NCBI GenBank assembly: GCA_023435895.1
Contig: JAEZLH010000014.1
Span: 1-61,427, forward strand
Source: Bacillota bacterium
GTDB taxonomy: Bacteria; Bacillota; Clostridia; Lachnospirales; Lachnospiraceae
Length of the DNA stretch: 61,427 nucleotides
Direction: 5' to 3'
The notes beneath the pieces were generated by a model that had not been told where the DNA came from, did not search any database, and was given only the letters and a program-made list of their open reading frames with translations. Of the stretch, positions 9,033 to 18,074 are shown piece by piece. Made by a program: the position numbers and the translations under genes. Each line of letters opens with the position of its first letter. Position 1 is the first letter of the stretch.

Positions 9033-9616
9033 TGATATTATTAATCGATAATTATGATAGCTTTTCTTATAATTTAGTTCAGCTGGCTGGAAGCATCAAT
9101 CCTGATATTAAAGTAATTCGCAATGATGAAATGAATGTGGAAGAAATACGTACATTAAATCCCTCCCACATTATTCTTTCTCCTGGTCCTGGATATCCAA
9201 AGGATGCCGGAGTATGCGAAGAGGTTGTAAAAGAATTAAAAGAAGAGTTTCCGATTCTTGGAGTGTGCCTGGGCCATCAGGGAATCTGTGAGGTATTTGG
9301 AGCTCAAATCACTTTGGCAAGACAATTGATGCATGGAAAGCAGAGCAATATTCATGTGGCGAACGGAAGCCGTTTATTTCATGGATTACCACCGGTGATA
9401 AAAGCCGCAAGATATCACTCTTTGATTGCCAATAAAGATAGCCTTCCGGATGAATTACTAGTAATCGCAGAGGATGATATGGGTGAAATCATGGCGGTAC
9501 AGCATCGAATCTACGAGGTGTACGGTGTACAGTTTCATCCGGAGTCTATCCTGACTCCATTAGGTGAAACCATTATGAGAAACTTCCTAAATTTGAAAAA
9601 GGCAGCATTGATTTAA
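9032..9616 (+). CDS. trpG: Anthranilate synthase component II (glutamine amidotransferase)
   Basis: A 194-residue class I glutamine amidotransferase. The triad is visible: Cys in GVCLGHQGI and His/Glu in VQFHPES; the oxyanion motif SPGPGYP is also present. It supplies ammonia to TrpE, with which it is translationally coupled. No pabA/pabB partner is nearby, so it may also serve folate synthesis as in some Firmicutes; that is only a possibility. An 80-base spacer separates it from trpD. Confidence 0.97.
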   Translation: MILLIDNYDSFSYNLVQLAGSINPDIKVIRNDEMNVEEIRTLNPSHIILSPGPGYPKDAGVCEEVVKELKEEFPILGVCLGHQGICEVFGAQITLARQLMHGKQSNIHVANGSRLFHGLPPVIKAARYHSLIANKDSLPDELLVIAEDDMGEIMAVQHRIYEVYGVQFHPESILTPLGETIMRNFLNLKKAALI

Positions 9617-9696
9617 TAGGATTACTCTTTCCTATGTTTTATTGGTAATCGAACAAAGAATTTCTGCACCGCATAAGCGGTAGATCGGGGGATAAC

Positions 9697-10704
9697 ATGA
9701 TTCAACAGGCAATTCGAAACGTACTTAATAAAGAAGATTTATCATTTGACATGACCAGAGAGGTCATGGATGAAATAATGAGTGGCAACGCAACCAACGC
9801 ACAGATTGCATCCTTTATTACTGCAATCCGTATGAAAGGGGAAACCATTGAGGAGATAACCGCTTGTGCAATGAGCATGAGAGGCATCGGCTTAAAGTTA
9901 AGAAGAGAAGGAGATGTTCTTGACATTGTGGGAACCGGAGGAGATGAAGCCTTTACCTTCAATATCTCTACAGTATCCGCCCTTGTGATCTCCGCGGCTG
10001 GTATTCCGGTAGCCAAACACGGAAACCGCAGTGTATCCAGTAAATGCGGAAGCGCCGATGTTCTTGAGGCATTGGGTATAAAAATTGATATTCCGGTAGA
10101 AAAGAGTGAGCAAATATTAAAGGAAATCGGCATCTGCTTCTTATTTGCACCCATTTATCATTCCTCTATGAAGTATGCAGCTCCTGTCAGAAGGGAAATC
10201 GGTGCAAGAACCATATTTAATATCTTAGGTCCTCTGTCCAGTCCTGCTAATGCCAATTTGCAACTGTTAGGAGTATACGATGAAAACCTGGTAGAACCCA
10301 TGGCTAGAGTACTTGCTAATCTGGGTGTAAAACGTGCCATGGTGGTACATGGACATGATGGACTTGATGAGGTATCCCTATGCTCCAAGACTACAGTTTG
10401 TGAAGTAAATGATGGCAAAATCAATAGCTTCTTCTTAGATCCTCATCAATTTGGTTTTGAATATTGTAAGCCCGAAGATTTGGTAGGAGGTGACCCTATC
10501 CTTAATGCAGATATTGCAAGAAGAATATTAAGTGGAGAAAAAGGACCAAAACGGGATATTGTGCTCTTAAATTCTGCCATTTGCCTTTATATGAGCTATA
10601 ACAATATTACCTTGAGAGAATGTGTGAAGATGGCAGCTGATATTATTGATAGTGGCAAGGCGATGGAACAGCTCAATAAATTTATTCAGCTTTCCAATGA
10701 GTAA
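9697..10704 (+). CDS. trpD: Anthranilate phosphoribosyltransferase
   Basis: A 335-residue TrpD that transfers phosphoribose from PRPP to anthranilate. GTGGDEAFTFNIST (PRPP site) and KHGNRSVSSKCGSADVLE are the family signatures, and length is standard. A GGGG-containing ribosome site lies 6-10 bases upstream. It is not fused to trpG as in enterobacteria. A 168-base gap to trpC holds no ORF or terminator that I recognise. Confidence 0.97.
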   Translation: MIQQAIRNVLNKEDLSFDMTREVMDEIMSGNATNAQIASFITAIRMKGETIEEITACAMSMRGIGLKLRREGDVLDIVGTGGDEAFTFNISTVSALVISAAGIPVAKHGNRSVSSKCGSADVLEALGIKIDIPVEKSEQILKEIGICFLFAPIYHSSMKYAAPVRREIGARTIFNILGPLSSPANANLQLLGVYDENLVEPMARVLANLGVKRAMVVHGHDGLDEVSLCSKTTVCEVNDGKINSFFLDPHQFGFEYCKPEDLVGGDPILNADIARRILSGEKGPKRDIVLLNSAICLYMSYNNITLRECVKMAADIIDSGKAMEQLNKFIQLSNE

Positions 10705-10872
10705 TTGGCGTATAATCGCAAAGATCAATTAAAAATACTCTTTGGCTCAATATTTAGTTTACTTAAAACGCTGACAACTTTACAAATTACCGTAATTAAG
10801 AATGCGGATTATTAAATTTATCTTTTACCGCAGTTCAGGTGAACGATAGCAGATATGGAGTGAGGACAAAAT

Positions 10873-11736
10873 ATGATATTAGATACCATTGCAAAATCAA
10901 CCTATAATAGAGTTGAACAGTCAAAAAAGTTAATTTCTCAAGATGAATTAAAAGCAAGTATTTATATGGGAAGCACTATAAAACACTTTCATAGTCGTGA
11001 AAATTTCGCATTTGAGAAGGCTTTAAAACAAGATATTGTAAAATGTGATTATTGTACGGATAAAGAAGTGAGATTAGAGAGTGATACTCTAAGAAATATC
11101 ATCTCCTTTATCTGTGAGGTGAAAAAGGCTTCGCCCTCCAAAGGCATCATTGCCAAAGAATTTCCCTATCTTGACATTGCCCTGGAATATGAAGCGGCTG
11201 GTGCAAGTGCCATATCGGTATTGACAGAACCGGAATTCTTTCAAGGAGATAATCATTATCTATCTGAAATCAGCAGTAAGGTTACTATTCCAGTGCTGCG
11301 AAAGGATTTTACCATTGATGAATATCAAATCTATGAAGCTAAGGTAATCGGAGCCGACGCAGTACTATTAATCTGTTCGCTACTAGACACGCAAACTCTT
11401 AAGCAATACATTAAGCTCTGTGACGAGCTTGGATTGTCAGCACTAGTGGAAGCCCATACGGAGGAAGAGGTTTACTCCGCAATACTGGCAGGTGCAAGGG
11501 TGATTGGTGTGAATAATCGCAATCTTCAGACCTTTGAAGTAGATTTAAATAATAGCGTAACTCTTCGAAGGTTAGTGCCTGAGAATATTATATTTGTAGC
11601 CGAAAGCGGTATTCAAACTCCTGATGATATAAAAAAACTAAATGCCGCAGGAGTGAATGCGGTTCTGATCGGTGAAACCTTTATGAGAAGTCCCAACAAA
11701 AAGGAACAACTTGATAAGCTGAGGGCCGGTATATGA
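10873..11736 (+). CDS. trpC: Indole-3-glycerol phosphate synthase
   Basis: A 287-residue TrpC, about 25 residues longer than most because of an N-terminal insertion (around residues 25-50). The (beta/alpha)8 core motifs are intact: CEVKKASPSKG with the catalytic Lys, VLTEPEFFQG, VLRKDFTID, LIVE-like ALVEAHTEEE and GVNNRNL. It closes the indole ring of CdRP. The stop overlaps the trpF ATG by four bases (ATGA). It is a separate protein, not a TrpC-TrpF fusion. Confidence 0.97.
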   Translation: MILDTIAKSTYNRVEQSKKLISQDELKASIYMGSTIKHFHSRENFAFEKALKQDIVKCDYCTDKEVRLESDTLRNIISFICEVKKASPSKGIIAKEFPYLDIALEYEAAGASAISVLTEPEFFQGDNHYLSEISSKVTIPVLRKDFTIDEYQIYEAKVIGADAVLLICSLLDTQTLKQYIKLCDELGLSALVEAHTEEEVYSAILAGARVIGVNNRNLQTFEVDLNNSVTLRRLVPENIIFVAESGIQTPDDIKKLNAAGVNAVLIGETFMRSPNKKEQLDKLRAGI

Positions 11737-12344
11737 CAAAAATAAAGATATGCGGACTAAGCAGAACGGAAGACATAGAATTTGTAAATGAAGCACTTCC
11801 CGACTACATTGGCTTTGTATTTGCAAAAAGTAAAAGGCAGTTAACTTTTGAAAAAGCAAAACAACTCAAAGCAATGTTAAATCCAAAAATCAAGGCGGTC
11901 GGTGTGTTTGTTAACGAACCAATAGACAACATAATAATATTATGTAAACTAAATGTTATTGATATTATTCAACTGCATGGAGAAGAGGATGCGGAATATA
12001 TCAAAAAACTTAGCATCTCCCTTCAAAATCCTATTATAAAAGCTGCCAGAGTCAAAAGTGAAAACGATATTGTGCGAGCAGAGGAATATAACACCGATTA
12101 TATTCTTCTGGATGCTTATAAAGAAGGAGAATACGGTGGTAGCGGCAATTCCTTTGACTGGGAGATGATTCATCATGTACAAAAGCCTTTTTTCTTGGCT
12201 GGAGGGGTTAATCCACAGAATGTAATTGAGGCAATCAAAGCAGCCAAACCTTATGGCATTGATGTGAGCAGCGGGGTTGAGACGGATGGAATTAAGGACA
12301 GAAATAAAATAATGGATATTATAACAAAAGTGAGGAGCGTGTAA
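11733..12344 (+). CDS. trpF: Phosphoribosylanthranilate isomerase
   Basis: A 203-residue TrpF. KICGLSR near the N-terminus carries the catalytic Cys, and QLHGEED and DAYKEGEYGGSG carry the catalytic Asp and the phosphate loop. It converts PRA to CdRP, the step before TrpC. It is coupled to trpC by an ATGA overlap and followed two bases later by trpB. Confidence 0.97.
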   Translation: MTKIKICGLSRTEDIEFVNEALPDYIGFVFAKSKRQLTFEKAKQLKAMLNPKIKAVGVFVNEPIDNIIILCKLNVIDIIQLHGEEDAEYIKKLSISLQNPIIKAARVKSENDIVRAEEYNTDYILLDAYKEGEYGGSGNSFDWEMIHHVQKPFFLAGGVNPQNVIEAIKAAKPYGIDVSSGVETDGIKDRNKIMDIITKVRSV

Positions 12345-12346
12345 GC

Positions 12347-13531
12347 ATGTCAAAGGGCAGATACGGTGTCCATGGCGGACAATATATACCGGAAACATTA
12401 ATGAATGCGGTCAAGGAGTTGGAACAGGCCTATGAATTTTATAAATCAGATGAGGATTTCATCAAGGAACTGGAGGATTTATTAAAGAATTATGCCGGAA
12501 GACCCTCCAATCTGTATTTTGCAAAGAAAATGACGGAGGATCTTGGTGGTGCGAAAATCTATTTAAAAAGAGAAGATTTAAATCATACAGGTTCGCATAA
12601 GATCAACAATGTACTGGGTCAAGTGTTATTGGCTAAGAAGATGGGTAAAACCAGAGTGATTGCAGAAACCGGAGCAGGGCAGCACGGTGTAGCTACCGCT
12701 ACAGCCGCTGCACTTATGGGGATGGAATGTGAAATCTTCATGGGAAAAGAAGATACGGACAGGCAGGCACTCAATGTATTTCGAATGGAGCTTCTTGGAG
12801 CAAAGGTGCATGCGGTAACCTCCGGTACTCAGACACTGAAGGATGCCGTTAATGAGACCATGAGAGAATGGACGAAACGAGTGGAGGATACCCACTATGT
12901 TTTAGGTTCCGTAATGGGTCCCCATCCCTTTCCGATGATTGTAAGAGACTTTCAAAGCGTAATTGGAAAGGAAGTGAAACAGCAGATGTTAGAACGAGAG
13001 GGCAGGCTGCCGGATGCACTAATTGCCTGTGTTGGTGGAGGCAGTAACGCTATGGGATTATTCTATGATTTCATTCAAGAGGAATCCGTACAACTAATCG
13101 GCTGTGAAGCAGCTGGGCTTGGTGCGGACACAGATAAAACAGCTGCAACCATCGCAACCGGCTCTCTTGGAATATTCCATGGTATGAAATCCTATTTCTG
13201 TCAGGATGAATATGGTCAGATCGCTCCTGTGCATTCTATCTCCGCCGGTTTGGATTACCCGGGTATTGGTCCAGAGCATGCTAACCTTTATGATACCCAT
13301 AGAGCTCTATATGTACCGGTTACGGACCAAGAAGCGGTAGATGCCTTTGAATACCTTTCAAGGACGGAAGGAATTATTCCCGCAATTGAAAGCGCCCATG
13401 CAGTGGCCTATGCCAGAAAGCTCGCTCCTTCCATGAATAAGGATCAGATTATTGTAATTAATCTGTCTGGAAGAGGAGATAAGGATGTGGCTGCAATCGC
13501 CAGATATAGGGGGGTACAGATCTATGAGTAG
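12347..13531 (+). CDS. trpB: Tryptophan synthase beta chain
   Basis: A 394-residue PLP enzyme that condenses indole with serine. HTGSHKINN contains the Schiff-base Lys, ETGAGQHGVA is the substrate loop and CVGGGSNAMG binds the PLP phosphate. The DFQSVIGKE segment and full length identify the canonical TrpB1 type, which needs TrpA. The last 8 bases overlap trpA. Confidence 0.98.
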   Translation: MSKGRYGVHGGQYIPETLMNAVKELEQAYEFYKSDEDFIKELEDLLKNYAGRPSNLYFAKKMTEDLGGAKIYLKREDLNHTGSHKINNVLGQVLLAKKMGKTRVIAETGAGQHGVATATAAALMGMECEIFMGKEDTDRQALNVFRMELLGAKVHAVTSGTQTLKDAVNETMREWTKRVEDTHYVLGSVMGPHPFPMIVRDFQSVIGKEVKQQMLEREGRLPDALIACVGGGSNAMGLFYDFIQEESVQLIGCEAAGLGADTDKTAATIATGSLGIFHGMKSYFCQDEYGQIAPVHSISAGLDYPGIGPEHANLYDTHRALYVPVTDQEAVDAFEYLSRTEGIIPAIESAHAVAYARKLAPSMNKDQIIVINLSGRGDKDVAAIARYRGVQIYE

Positions 13532-14297
13532 AATTAAGGAAGTATTTCATAATAAGAAAGCATTTATTCCATTTATTACCGCTGGTGACCCAAGTCTTAC
13601 TATTACAGAGCAATTGGTTCTAAAGATGGTTGCTGCCGGTGCAGACTTGATTGAACTTGGAATACCTTTCTCCGATCCGGTAGCAGAAGGTCCTGTCATA
13701 CAGCAGGCAGATTACAGAGCTTTGGAAGCAGGAACAACTACGGACAAAATCTTTGATATGGTTGAAAGAATTCGAGAAAACACTTCCATTCCTATGGCAT
13801 TTATGACTTATGCAAATCCTATCTTTACTTATGGAGTGGATCGCTTTATGAGTCGATGCAACGATGTAAATATCGATGCAGTTATAGTACCCGACATTCC
13901 CTTTGAGGAACGAGAAGAACTGCAACCTTATTGTGATAAACATGGTATTACTTTTATTTATATGGTTGCCCCAACCTCCAGTGATCGTGTAAAAATGATT
14001 GCGAAAGAAGCCCAAGGCTTTTTATACTGTGTGTCATCTATGGGTGTTACCGGAGAACGTACCAATATCAGTTCTTCTGTAGGGGATTTAATTAAGCTGG
14101 TAAAAGAAGTGAATGAAATCCCCTGCGCCATTGGGTTTGGTATATCAACTCCTGAGCAGGCAGCCAACATGGCAGCAATATCGGATGGGGTTATTGTGGG
14201 GAGCGCCATTGTACGTTTGGTAGGGGAGCATGGAGTTGATTGCATTCCTTATGTAGAAGAGTATGTGCGAAGTATGAAAGAAGCTATTTTATTATAA
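13524..14297 (+). CDS. trpA: Tryptophan synthase alpha chain
   Basis: The start is set at 13524 (MSRIKEVFHNKK), since AGGGGGGT lies 8-15 bases upstream. The open frame extends upstream to 13485 without a ribosome site and inside trpB. It gives 257 residues, normal for TrpA. ELGIPFSDPVAEGPVIQ contains the two catalytic acids (Glu and Asp). GFGIS and VIVGSAIV form the phosphate site. It cleaves indole-3-glycerol phosphate and passes indole to TrpB. It is the last gene of the operon and overlaps trpB by 8 bases. Confidence 0.98.
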   Translation: MSRIKEVFHNKKAFIPFITAGDPSLTITEQLVLKMVAAGADLIELGIPFSDPVAEGPVIQQADYRALEAGTTTDKIFDMVERIRENTSIPMAFMTYANPIFTYGVDRFMSRCNDVNIDAVIVPDIPFEEREELQPYCDKHGITFIYMVAPTSSDRVKMIAKEAQGFLYCVSSMGVTGERTNISSSVGDLIKLVKEVNEIPCAIGFGISTPEQAANMAAISDGVIVGSAIVRLVGEHGVDCIPYVEEYVRSMKEAILL

Positions 14298-14654
14298 AAG
14301 TCTCTATATTCCCAGGATAATATCCTGCTATCTATTTTTCGTCATACAATACATGATTGATAGAAACAGAAAACACCGGATTTATTTCTGATGACCGTAA
14401 AGTGTATGAAAAACATTGGAGACTATGTTTATTCGATTGGTGTAGCAACTTCCTTATCGTTTTACTTATTGCTTTGTATCCGTACTTCATCAGGATAAAT
14501 GCTCTATTACATACATTTATTAATGATAAGCTTTACCCTAGTTTCTTCCTATACTTTTATTAAATTTCACGAAGTATTTACGAAAGCATGGACGTAACCC
14601 CGTTTAATTCTTGATATGATTAAGAAAAATGATAGATGCAAACGAGGATAGAAC
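14298..14654 (+). other. Intergenic region after trpA with a weak terminator
   Basis: A small hairpin (CAGGA/TCCTG at 14313-14327) followed by TCTATTTTT is the only terminator-like structure after the trp operon, and it is weak. A 68-codon open frame (14357-14563) has no ribosome site and no coding character. No clear promoter for the EAL gene was found. Confidence 0.5.
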
Positions 14655-15716
14655 ATGAGTGAAGCAACAAAAGAAGCAATGGAATATATTATTGAACACA
14701 AGCAGATAAAAACGGTCTTTCAACCGATTATTTCACTGAAAGATGGTAAAACGCTCGGACATGAAGCTCTTAGCAGGATTACCTGTGACAGTGATATAAC
14801 GAATACTGAGATGTTATTTGGAGTAGCAGGAGAATGCAACAGGTTATGGGATTTGGAACAGCTTTGCAGATATACTGCTCTCCAGGCTGCTTATAAATAT
14901 ATGATCCCGCCCTATAGTAAGATGTTATTTTTAAATGTGAACCCGAATATATTACATGACCTAAACTTCAAAAAGGGTTTTACCATTGATTTTTTAAAAC
15001 AATTTCATATAGCCCCAGAAAATATTATCTTTGAAATAACAGAACGCAATGTAATCGATGATATGAACGGCTTCTTATCAACGATTGATCATTACAGGAG
15101 CCAGGACTATAAAATTGCCATTGACGATGCCGGTGCCGGATACTCCGGTCTCAATCTCATTAGCGATATTCACCCTAATTTTATAAAATTGGATATGAAG
15201 CTAATTCGAGGAATCGATAAGGATAAACTAAAGTATACTCTGGTCAAAGGGATGACGGAGCTCTCAGAAGCTTGCAATATTACACTCATTGCAGAAGGAA
15301 TTGAAACCAGAGAAGAGCTGGAAACTCTGATTGCAATCGGTATTCAATATGGGCAGGGCTATTATATCCAAAGACCCAGTGAGGTTATTGATAAAGTGAA
15401 CCCAGAATTAAAGGACCTCATCCTAAGGCTAAATCATTTGAAGGAAACCAGAAATGTAATCAACCATTCGTATTACGGTCTTCCCATGCTGGAATATGAT
15501 GTATCGATTTCATTTTTAATGAATAAGAAAATCATGATTGCTGAATATGATACTCCGATACAAAGCCTTTATCAAAGATTAACTTCTTCAGAAATTGACC
15601 AAAACTATGATTTCATTATTTTGACTGAACAAGGAAGAGTTTGGGGAATAATAAAAACTGAAGAGTTGATAAAGAGCATAAAACAGAATGGCATGATGCG
15701 GCTTAACTATTCATAG
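14655..15716 (+). CDS. EAL-domain c-di-GMP phosphodiesterase with a C-terminal CBS-like region
   Basis: A 353-residue cytoplasmic protein. Residues about 5-250 form an EAL domain: HEALSR holds the EAL-motif Glu, LNVNP the Asn, FEITER a Glu, IDDAGAGYSGL the Asp pair of loop 6 (usually DDFGTGYSS), IKLDMKLI the Lys and AEGIET the general Glu. All metal and catalytic positions seem present, so hydrolysis of c-di-GMP is likely. The Phe/Thr to Ala changes in loop 6 may affect dimer coupling. The last 100 residues (from about 260) look like CBS-type sensor halves (DTPIQSLYQRL, then DFIILTEQGRVWGIIKTEEL), and no GGDEF follows. It appears monocistronic; the hairpin at 15855 ends it. Confidence 0.88.
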   Translation: MSEATKEAMEYIIEHKQIKTVFQPIISLKDGKTLGHEALSRITCDSDITNTEMLFGVAGECNRLWDLEQLCRYTALQAAYKYMIPPYSKMLFLNVNPNILHDLNFKKGFTIDFLKQFHIAPENIIFEITERNVIDDMNGFLSTIDHYRSQDYKIAIDDAGAGYSGLNLISDIHPNFIKLDMKLIRGIDKDKLKYTLVKGMTELSEACNITLIAEGIETREELETLIAIGIQYGQGYYIQRPSEVIDKVNPELKDLILRLNHLKETRNVINHSYYGLPMLEYDVSISFLMNKKIMIAEYDTPIQSLYQRLTSSEIDQNYDFIILTEQGRVWGIIKTEELIKSIKQNGMMRLNYS

Positions 15717-15854
15717 AAGTGTAAATGTCAATTAACTATCAGAATATAACGATTTTGCATCATATAATTAGCACTATAGTGATTGTGATAAGTTGACTGC
15801 TTGTGATAAAGTATAAAGCTCTGCTAGAAAATTAGATTACTTTCCCACATATTT

Positions 15855-15877
15855 GAAGGAGGATGTCATCCTCCTTC
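15855..15877. terminator. Perfect 10-bp hairpin between converging genes
   Basis: GAAGGAGGAT-GTC-ATCCTCCTTC. On the plus strand TTGTTATATAATTT follows, on the minus strand an A/T mix without a T run. It probably terminates the EAL gene. The stem contains an SD-like AAGGAGGAT, an incidental feature of such hairpins. Confidence 0.65.
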
Positions 15878-15889
15878 TTGTTATATAAT

Positions 15890-16258
15890 TTAAACATATA
15901 ATGGAACATTCTCTAAGAAATGCTTCGCTACCTTTGCTATATTAACACCATATTCAATCATTTCATTCCATGTATCATCACGGTGTAATGAAATAGTGAA
16001 ATATTTACCCGATAAAACAACAAATAACTGACTATCGCTAAAAGCATGAATATACCAGGTGGGTTTTATCTCTTCTTTTAGGTAATCCAAAAGTTCTCTA
16101 ATTTTTTCATCTTGCACATGGTACTCATTTGTATGCCAAATTGAGGGATACTCAGTTTCTTGTACATTTTCAATTCTTTGTGAAAAGAAATAAGGTTTTA
16201 CAAATTCTAAAGTTGTTTCATGTTGCAAACTTTCTTCTATTATTCCTAATCTAAACAT
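15890..16258 (-). CDS. Hypothetical cytoplasmic protein
   Basis: A 122-residue protein with no signal peptide, membrane helix or family I recognise. It is acidic to neutral, rich in aromatic residues and His, and predicted to be mixed alpha/beta. A strong AAGGGGGT ribosome site lies 7 bases before the ATG, which supports a real gene. A possible promoter (TTGATA, 17 bp, TAGATC on the minus strand) lies around 16300. It converges with the EAL gene. Confidence 0.6.
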   Translation of the reverse strand: MFRLGIIEESLQHETTLEFVKPYFFSQRIENVQETEYPSIWHTNEYHVQDEKIRELLDYLKEEIKPTWYIHAFSDSQLFVVLSGKYFTISLHRDDTWNEMIEYGVNIAKVAKHFLENVPLYV

Positions 16259-16395
16259 ATTTCTACCCCCTTGGTCTATTTTGCGAAAGAATGTTTCTGA
16301 TCTATATATTCTTTCACCCTATATCAATAATAGTAGCACTTTCTAATATTACAATCCTCATTCTAAAATAGCTTTATCATGTTTTTCTATTCAAG

Positions 16396-16599
16396 TCAAT
16401 TTAAAAGCAACACTAATAGTTTGTTTCTACCATAAACTTTACCATGCTTAATTCCATGGAGTGAACCCCTTAGTGAAATGTTTTTCCTTGCAATCTTTAA
16501 ATTCTGTTCCTTAGAACTAAATATAATAAGGTGCTTGATATATTCAAATAGTTCTGTTATTTGAATATCCTTTAATACAAGTGCAGACCCTCTGTACAT
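16396..16599 (-). pseudogene. Short ORF or gene remnant behind a LexA-like box
   Basis: A 67-codon frame with basic character (contains SLHGIKHGKVYGRNK) and no ribosome site before the ATG. The predicted transcript start from the promoter at 16606-16634 falls almost on the ATG, so it would be nearly leaderless. SLHGIKH loosely recalls HD-domain proteins, but that is weak. It could be the head of a decayed SOS gene. Low confidence that a protein is made. Confidence 0.3.
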
Positions 16600-16605
16600 T
16601 GGTTA

Positions 16606-16634
16606 ATTATACCACAGAAAGAACATATGTTCAA
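16606..16634 (-). promoter_or_regulatory. Promoter with a LexA/SOS-type operator
   Basis: On the minus strand TTGAAC (16634-16629), 17-bp spacer, TATAAT (16611-16606). The perfect palindrome GAACATATGTTC (16632-16621) overlaps the -35 element and fits the Gram-positive SOS core GAAC-N4-GTTC with the preferred RNRY centre. Confidence 0.5.
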
Positions 16635-16804
16635 CAGCTGTAGAAATAATTTACAGAATGTTTTAAGAAAGAATTAAATTATAGTTTAAATTTTAGTTCA
16701 AATTATATGTTTAAATTATATTTTGGTCAAATGAAAAAGTGAATTCCTGATTCGGTGAAACAAGAATTTAACTATACATTTTAGTTTAAATTATATTTTT
16801 CTAC

Positions 16805-16835
16805 TTGACATTGACGTTACGTAAAGATATACACT
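16805..16835 (+). promoter_or_regulatory. MerR-type promoter with 19-bp spacer and operator
   Basis: TTGACA (16805-16810), a 19-bp spacer, TACACT (16830-16835). The overlong spacer holds the palindrome TTACGTAA (16817-16824), the arrangement that MerR/TipA regulators untwist. Autoregulation is inferred. The 200 bases upstream are very AT-rich with repeated TTTAAATTATA segments. Confidence 0.75.
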
Positions 16836-16857
16836 TTGCATGTAAGGAGGTGAACCA

Positions 16858-17622
16858 ATGGAATATACCATTCAGAAACTAGCTGCTTTAGCTGGAATTA
16901 CCACCAGAACATTGCGCTATTATGATGAAATTGAAATTCTTAAGCCGGCAAGAATCAATTCCTCAGGATATCGAATTTATGGTAAAACAGAAGTCGACCG
17001 ATTGCAGCAAATCATGTTATACCGGGAAATGGGGGTAAACCTTGATATGATACGGGATATCATTATGGGAAAAACATTTGATGAAGTAGATGCACTTACA
17101 AGCCATCTCGACAATCTCCTTACGCAGAGGGAACAAATAAACAGACTTATCGATAATGTGCAGAAAACAATCGATTATAAGAAAGGAATAACTCAAATGA
17201 ATGATAAAGAAAAATTTGAAGGCTTTAAAAAGAAATTAGTAGAAGAGAATGAGCAAAAATATGGTAAGGAAATCCGTGAAAAATACGGTGAAGAGCAAGT
17301 ATCAAAATCTAATCAGAAGATGCTCAATATGACCAAAGAAGAGTATGATGAATTTGAAAAACTTGGACAGGAGGTTCTAGATACTCTTGCAGCAGCTTTT
17401 ACGACCGGTGATCCCTCCGGTGAATTAGGTCAAAAAGCAGCAGAACTACATCGCAAATGGCTGTCCTTTAGCTGGCCAACCTATAGCAAGGAAGCTCATG
17501 CAGGATTGGCACTGATGTATGTGGATGATGAACGATTTACCCAGTATTATGATAAGGAACAACCTGGTTTGGCTGCTTTTTTAAGAGATGCTGTTTTTAT
17601 TTACACCGGGACCACGAAGTAA
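16858..17622 (+). CDS. MerR-family regulator with TipAS effector domain
   Basis: A 254-residue protein. Residues 1-70 are a MerR winged helix (IQKLAALAGITTRTLRYYDEIEIL ending in SGYRIY), and 75-110 the dimer coiled coil. The rest is a TipAS-like domain (MNDKEKFEGFKKKLVEENE, HRKWLSF, YVDDERFTQYYDKE), which in TipA and Mta binds antibiotics or similar ligands. AAGGAGGTGA lies just before the ATG. No target gene is adjacent in the same operon, so it probably controls itself and distant genes. The 19-bp spacer promoter upstream fits activation. Confidence 0.92.
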   Translation: MEYTIQKLAALAGITTRTLRYYDEIEILKPARINSSGYRIYGKTEVDRLQQIMLYREMGVNLDMIRDIIMGKTFDEVDALTSHLDNLLTQREQINRLIDNVQKTIDYKKGITQMNDKEKFEGFKKKLVEENEQKYGKEIREKYGEEQVSKSNQKMLNMTKEEYDEFEKLGQEVLDTLAAAFTTGDPSGELGQKAAELHRKWLSFSWPTYSKEAHAGLALMYVDDERFTQYYDKEQPGLAAFLRDAVFIYTGTTK

Positions 17623-17743
17623 AAAAAGTGTTAAGATAATTTACCCAAGTAGCTGTAATATAAAGAAATTGTTAAGATATATATGAAAAAATCCAATGAA
17701 ATTCACAAGGCATTAAGGTTTTGTTAAGAATTGCCAAATGCTA

Positions 17744-17772
17744 TTGTCACCTAAAATAATGTATGCTATTAT
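17744..17772 (+). promoter_or_regulatory. Candidate promoter of a short non-coding transcript
   Basis: TTGTCA (17744-17749), 17-bp spacer, TATTAT (17767-17772). It lies 65 bases before a strong terminator with no credible ORF between. Confidence 0.5.
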
Positions 17773-17778
17773 GTCGAT

Positions 17779-17871
17779 GTTACATTAATTCATTTGATTT
17801 TCATTTATTCAATTTCCCTTATAAAACATGCGACAAAGAGGTCAAAACAATACGTTTTGACCTCTTTTTTT
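17779..17871 (+). ncRNA. Candidate small RNA or leader (about 95 nt) upstream of the amt unit
   Basis: The stretch from the promoter at 17744 to the terminator at 17838-17871 would give a transcript of about 95 bases. The terminator is an 11-bp perfect stem GAGGTCAAAAC/GTTTTGACCTC with a 5-base loop, followed by TTTTTTT. No ribosome site with a conserved-looking frame is present. It could instead be the 5' leader and attenuator of the ammonium transporter operon. Inference from layout only. Confidence 0.4.
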
Positions 17872-18011
17872 ATTCAAAAAGACATAGTTGCAACTATTTG
17901 GAATATGAGTTTACCAAAAATCTCTTCAATGGCATTACGAACAAAATATGGAGAAATCATAGTTTAGACGCTATAGCGCACAAACTTACAATCAATAAAA
18001 CAATTTAGACG

Positions 18012-18044
18012 ATGGAGTCAGGGTTATCCCTGGCTCCATTTTTT
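18012..18044 (+). terminator. Second free-standing terminator upstream of amt
   Basis: A 12-bp stem (ATGGAGTCAGGG/CCCTGGCTCCAT, one T-G pair) with loop TTAT, followed by TTTTT. No gene lies between it and the terminator at 17838. The 140 bases between hold palindromes (TAGTTGCAACTA; GCTATAGC) but no ORF with a ribosome site. Confidence 0.8.
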
Positions 18045-18074
18045 ATCATCGCCTAAAGAACTTATTTATAAATG

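Noticed and set aside
14357..14563. 68-codon open frame after trpA
   Set aside because: No ribosome site, no family likeness, and composition of AT-rich non-coding DNA.
17763..18008. 82-codon open frame between two terminators
   Set aside because: It runs through the terminator at 17838-17871, has no ribosome site and looks like random AT-rich translation.
17838..18044. ANTAR dual-hexaloop antiterminator before amt
   Set aside because: Neither hairpin has a six-base loop with A at position 1 and G at position 4.
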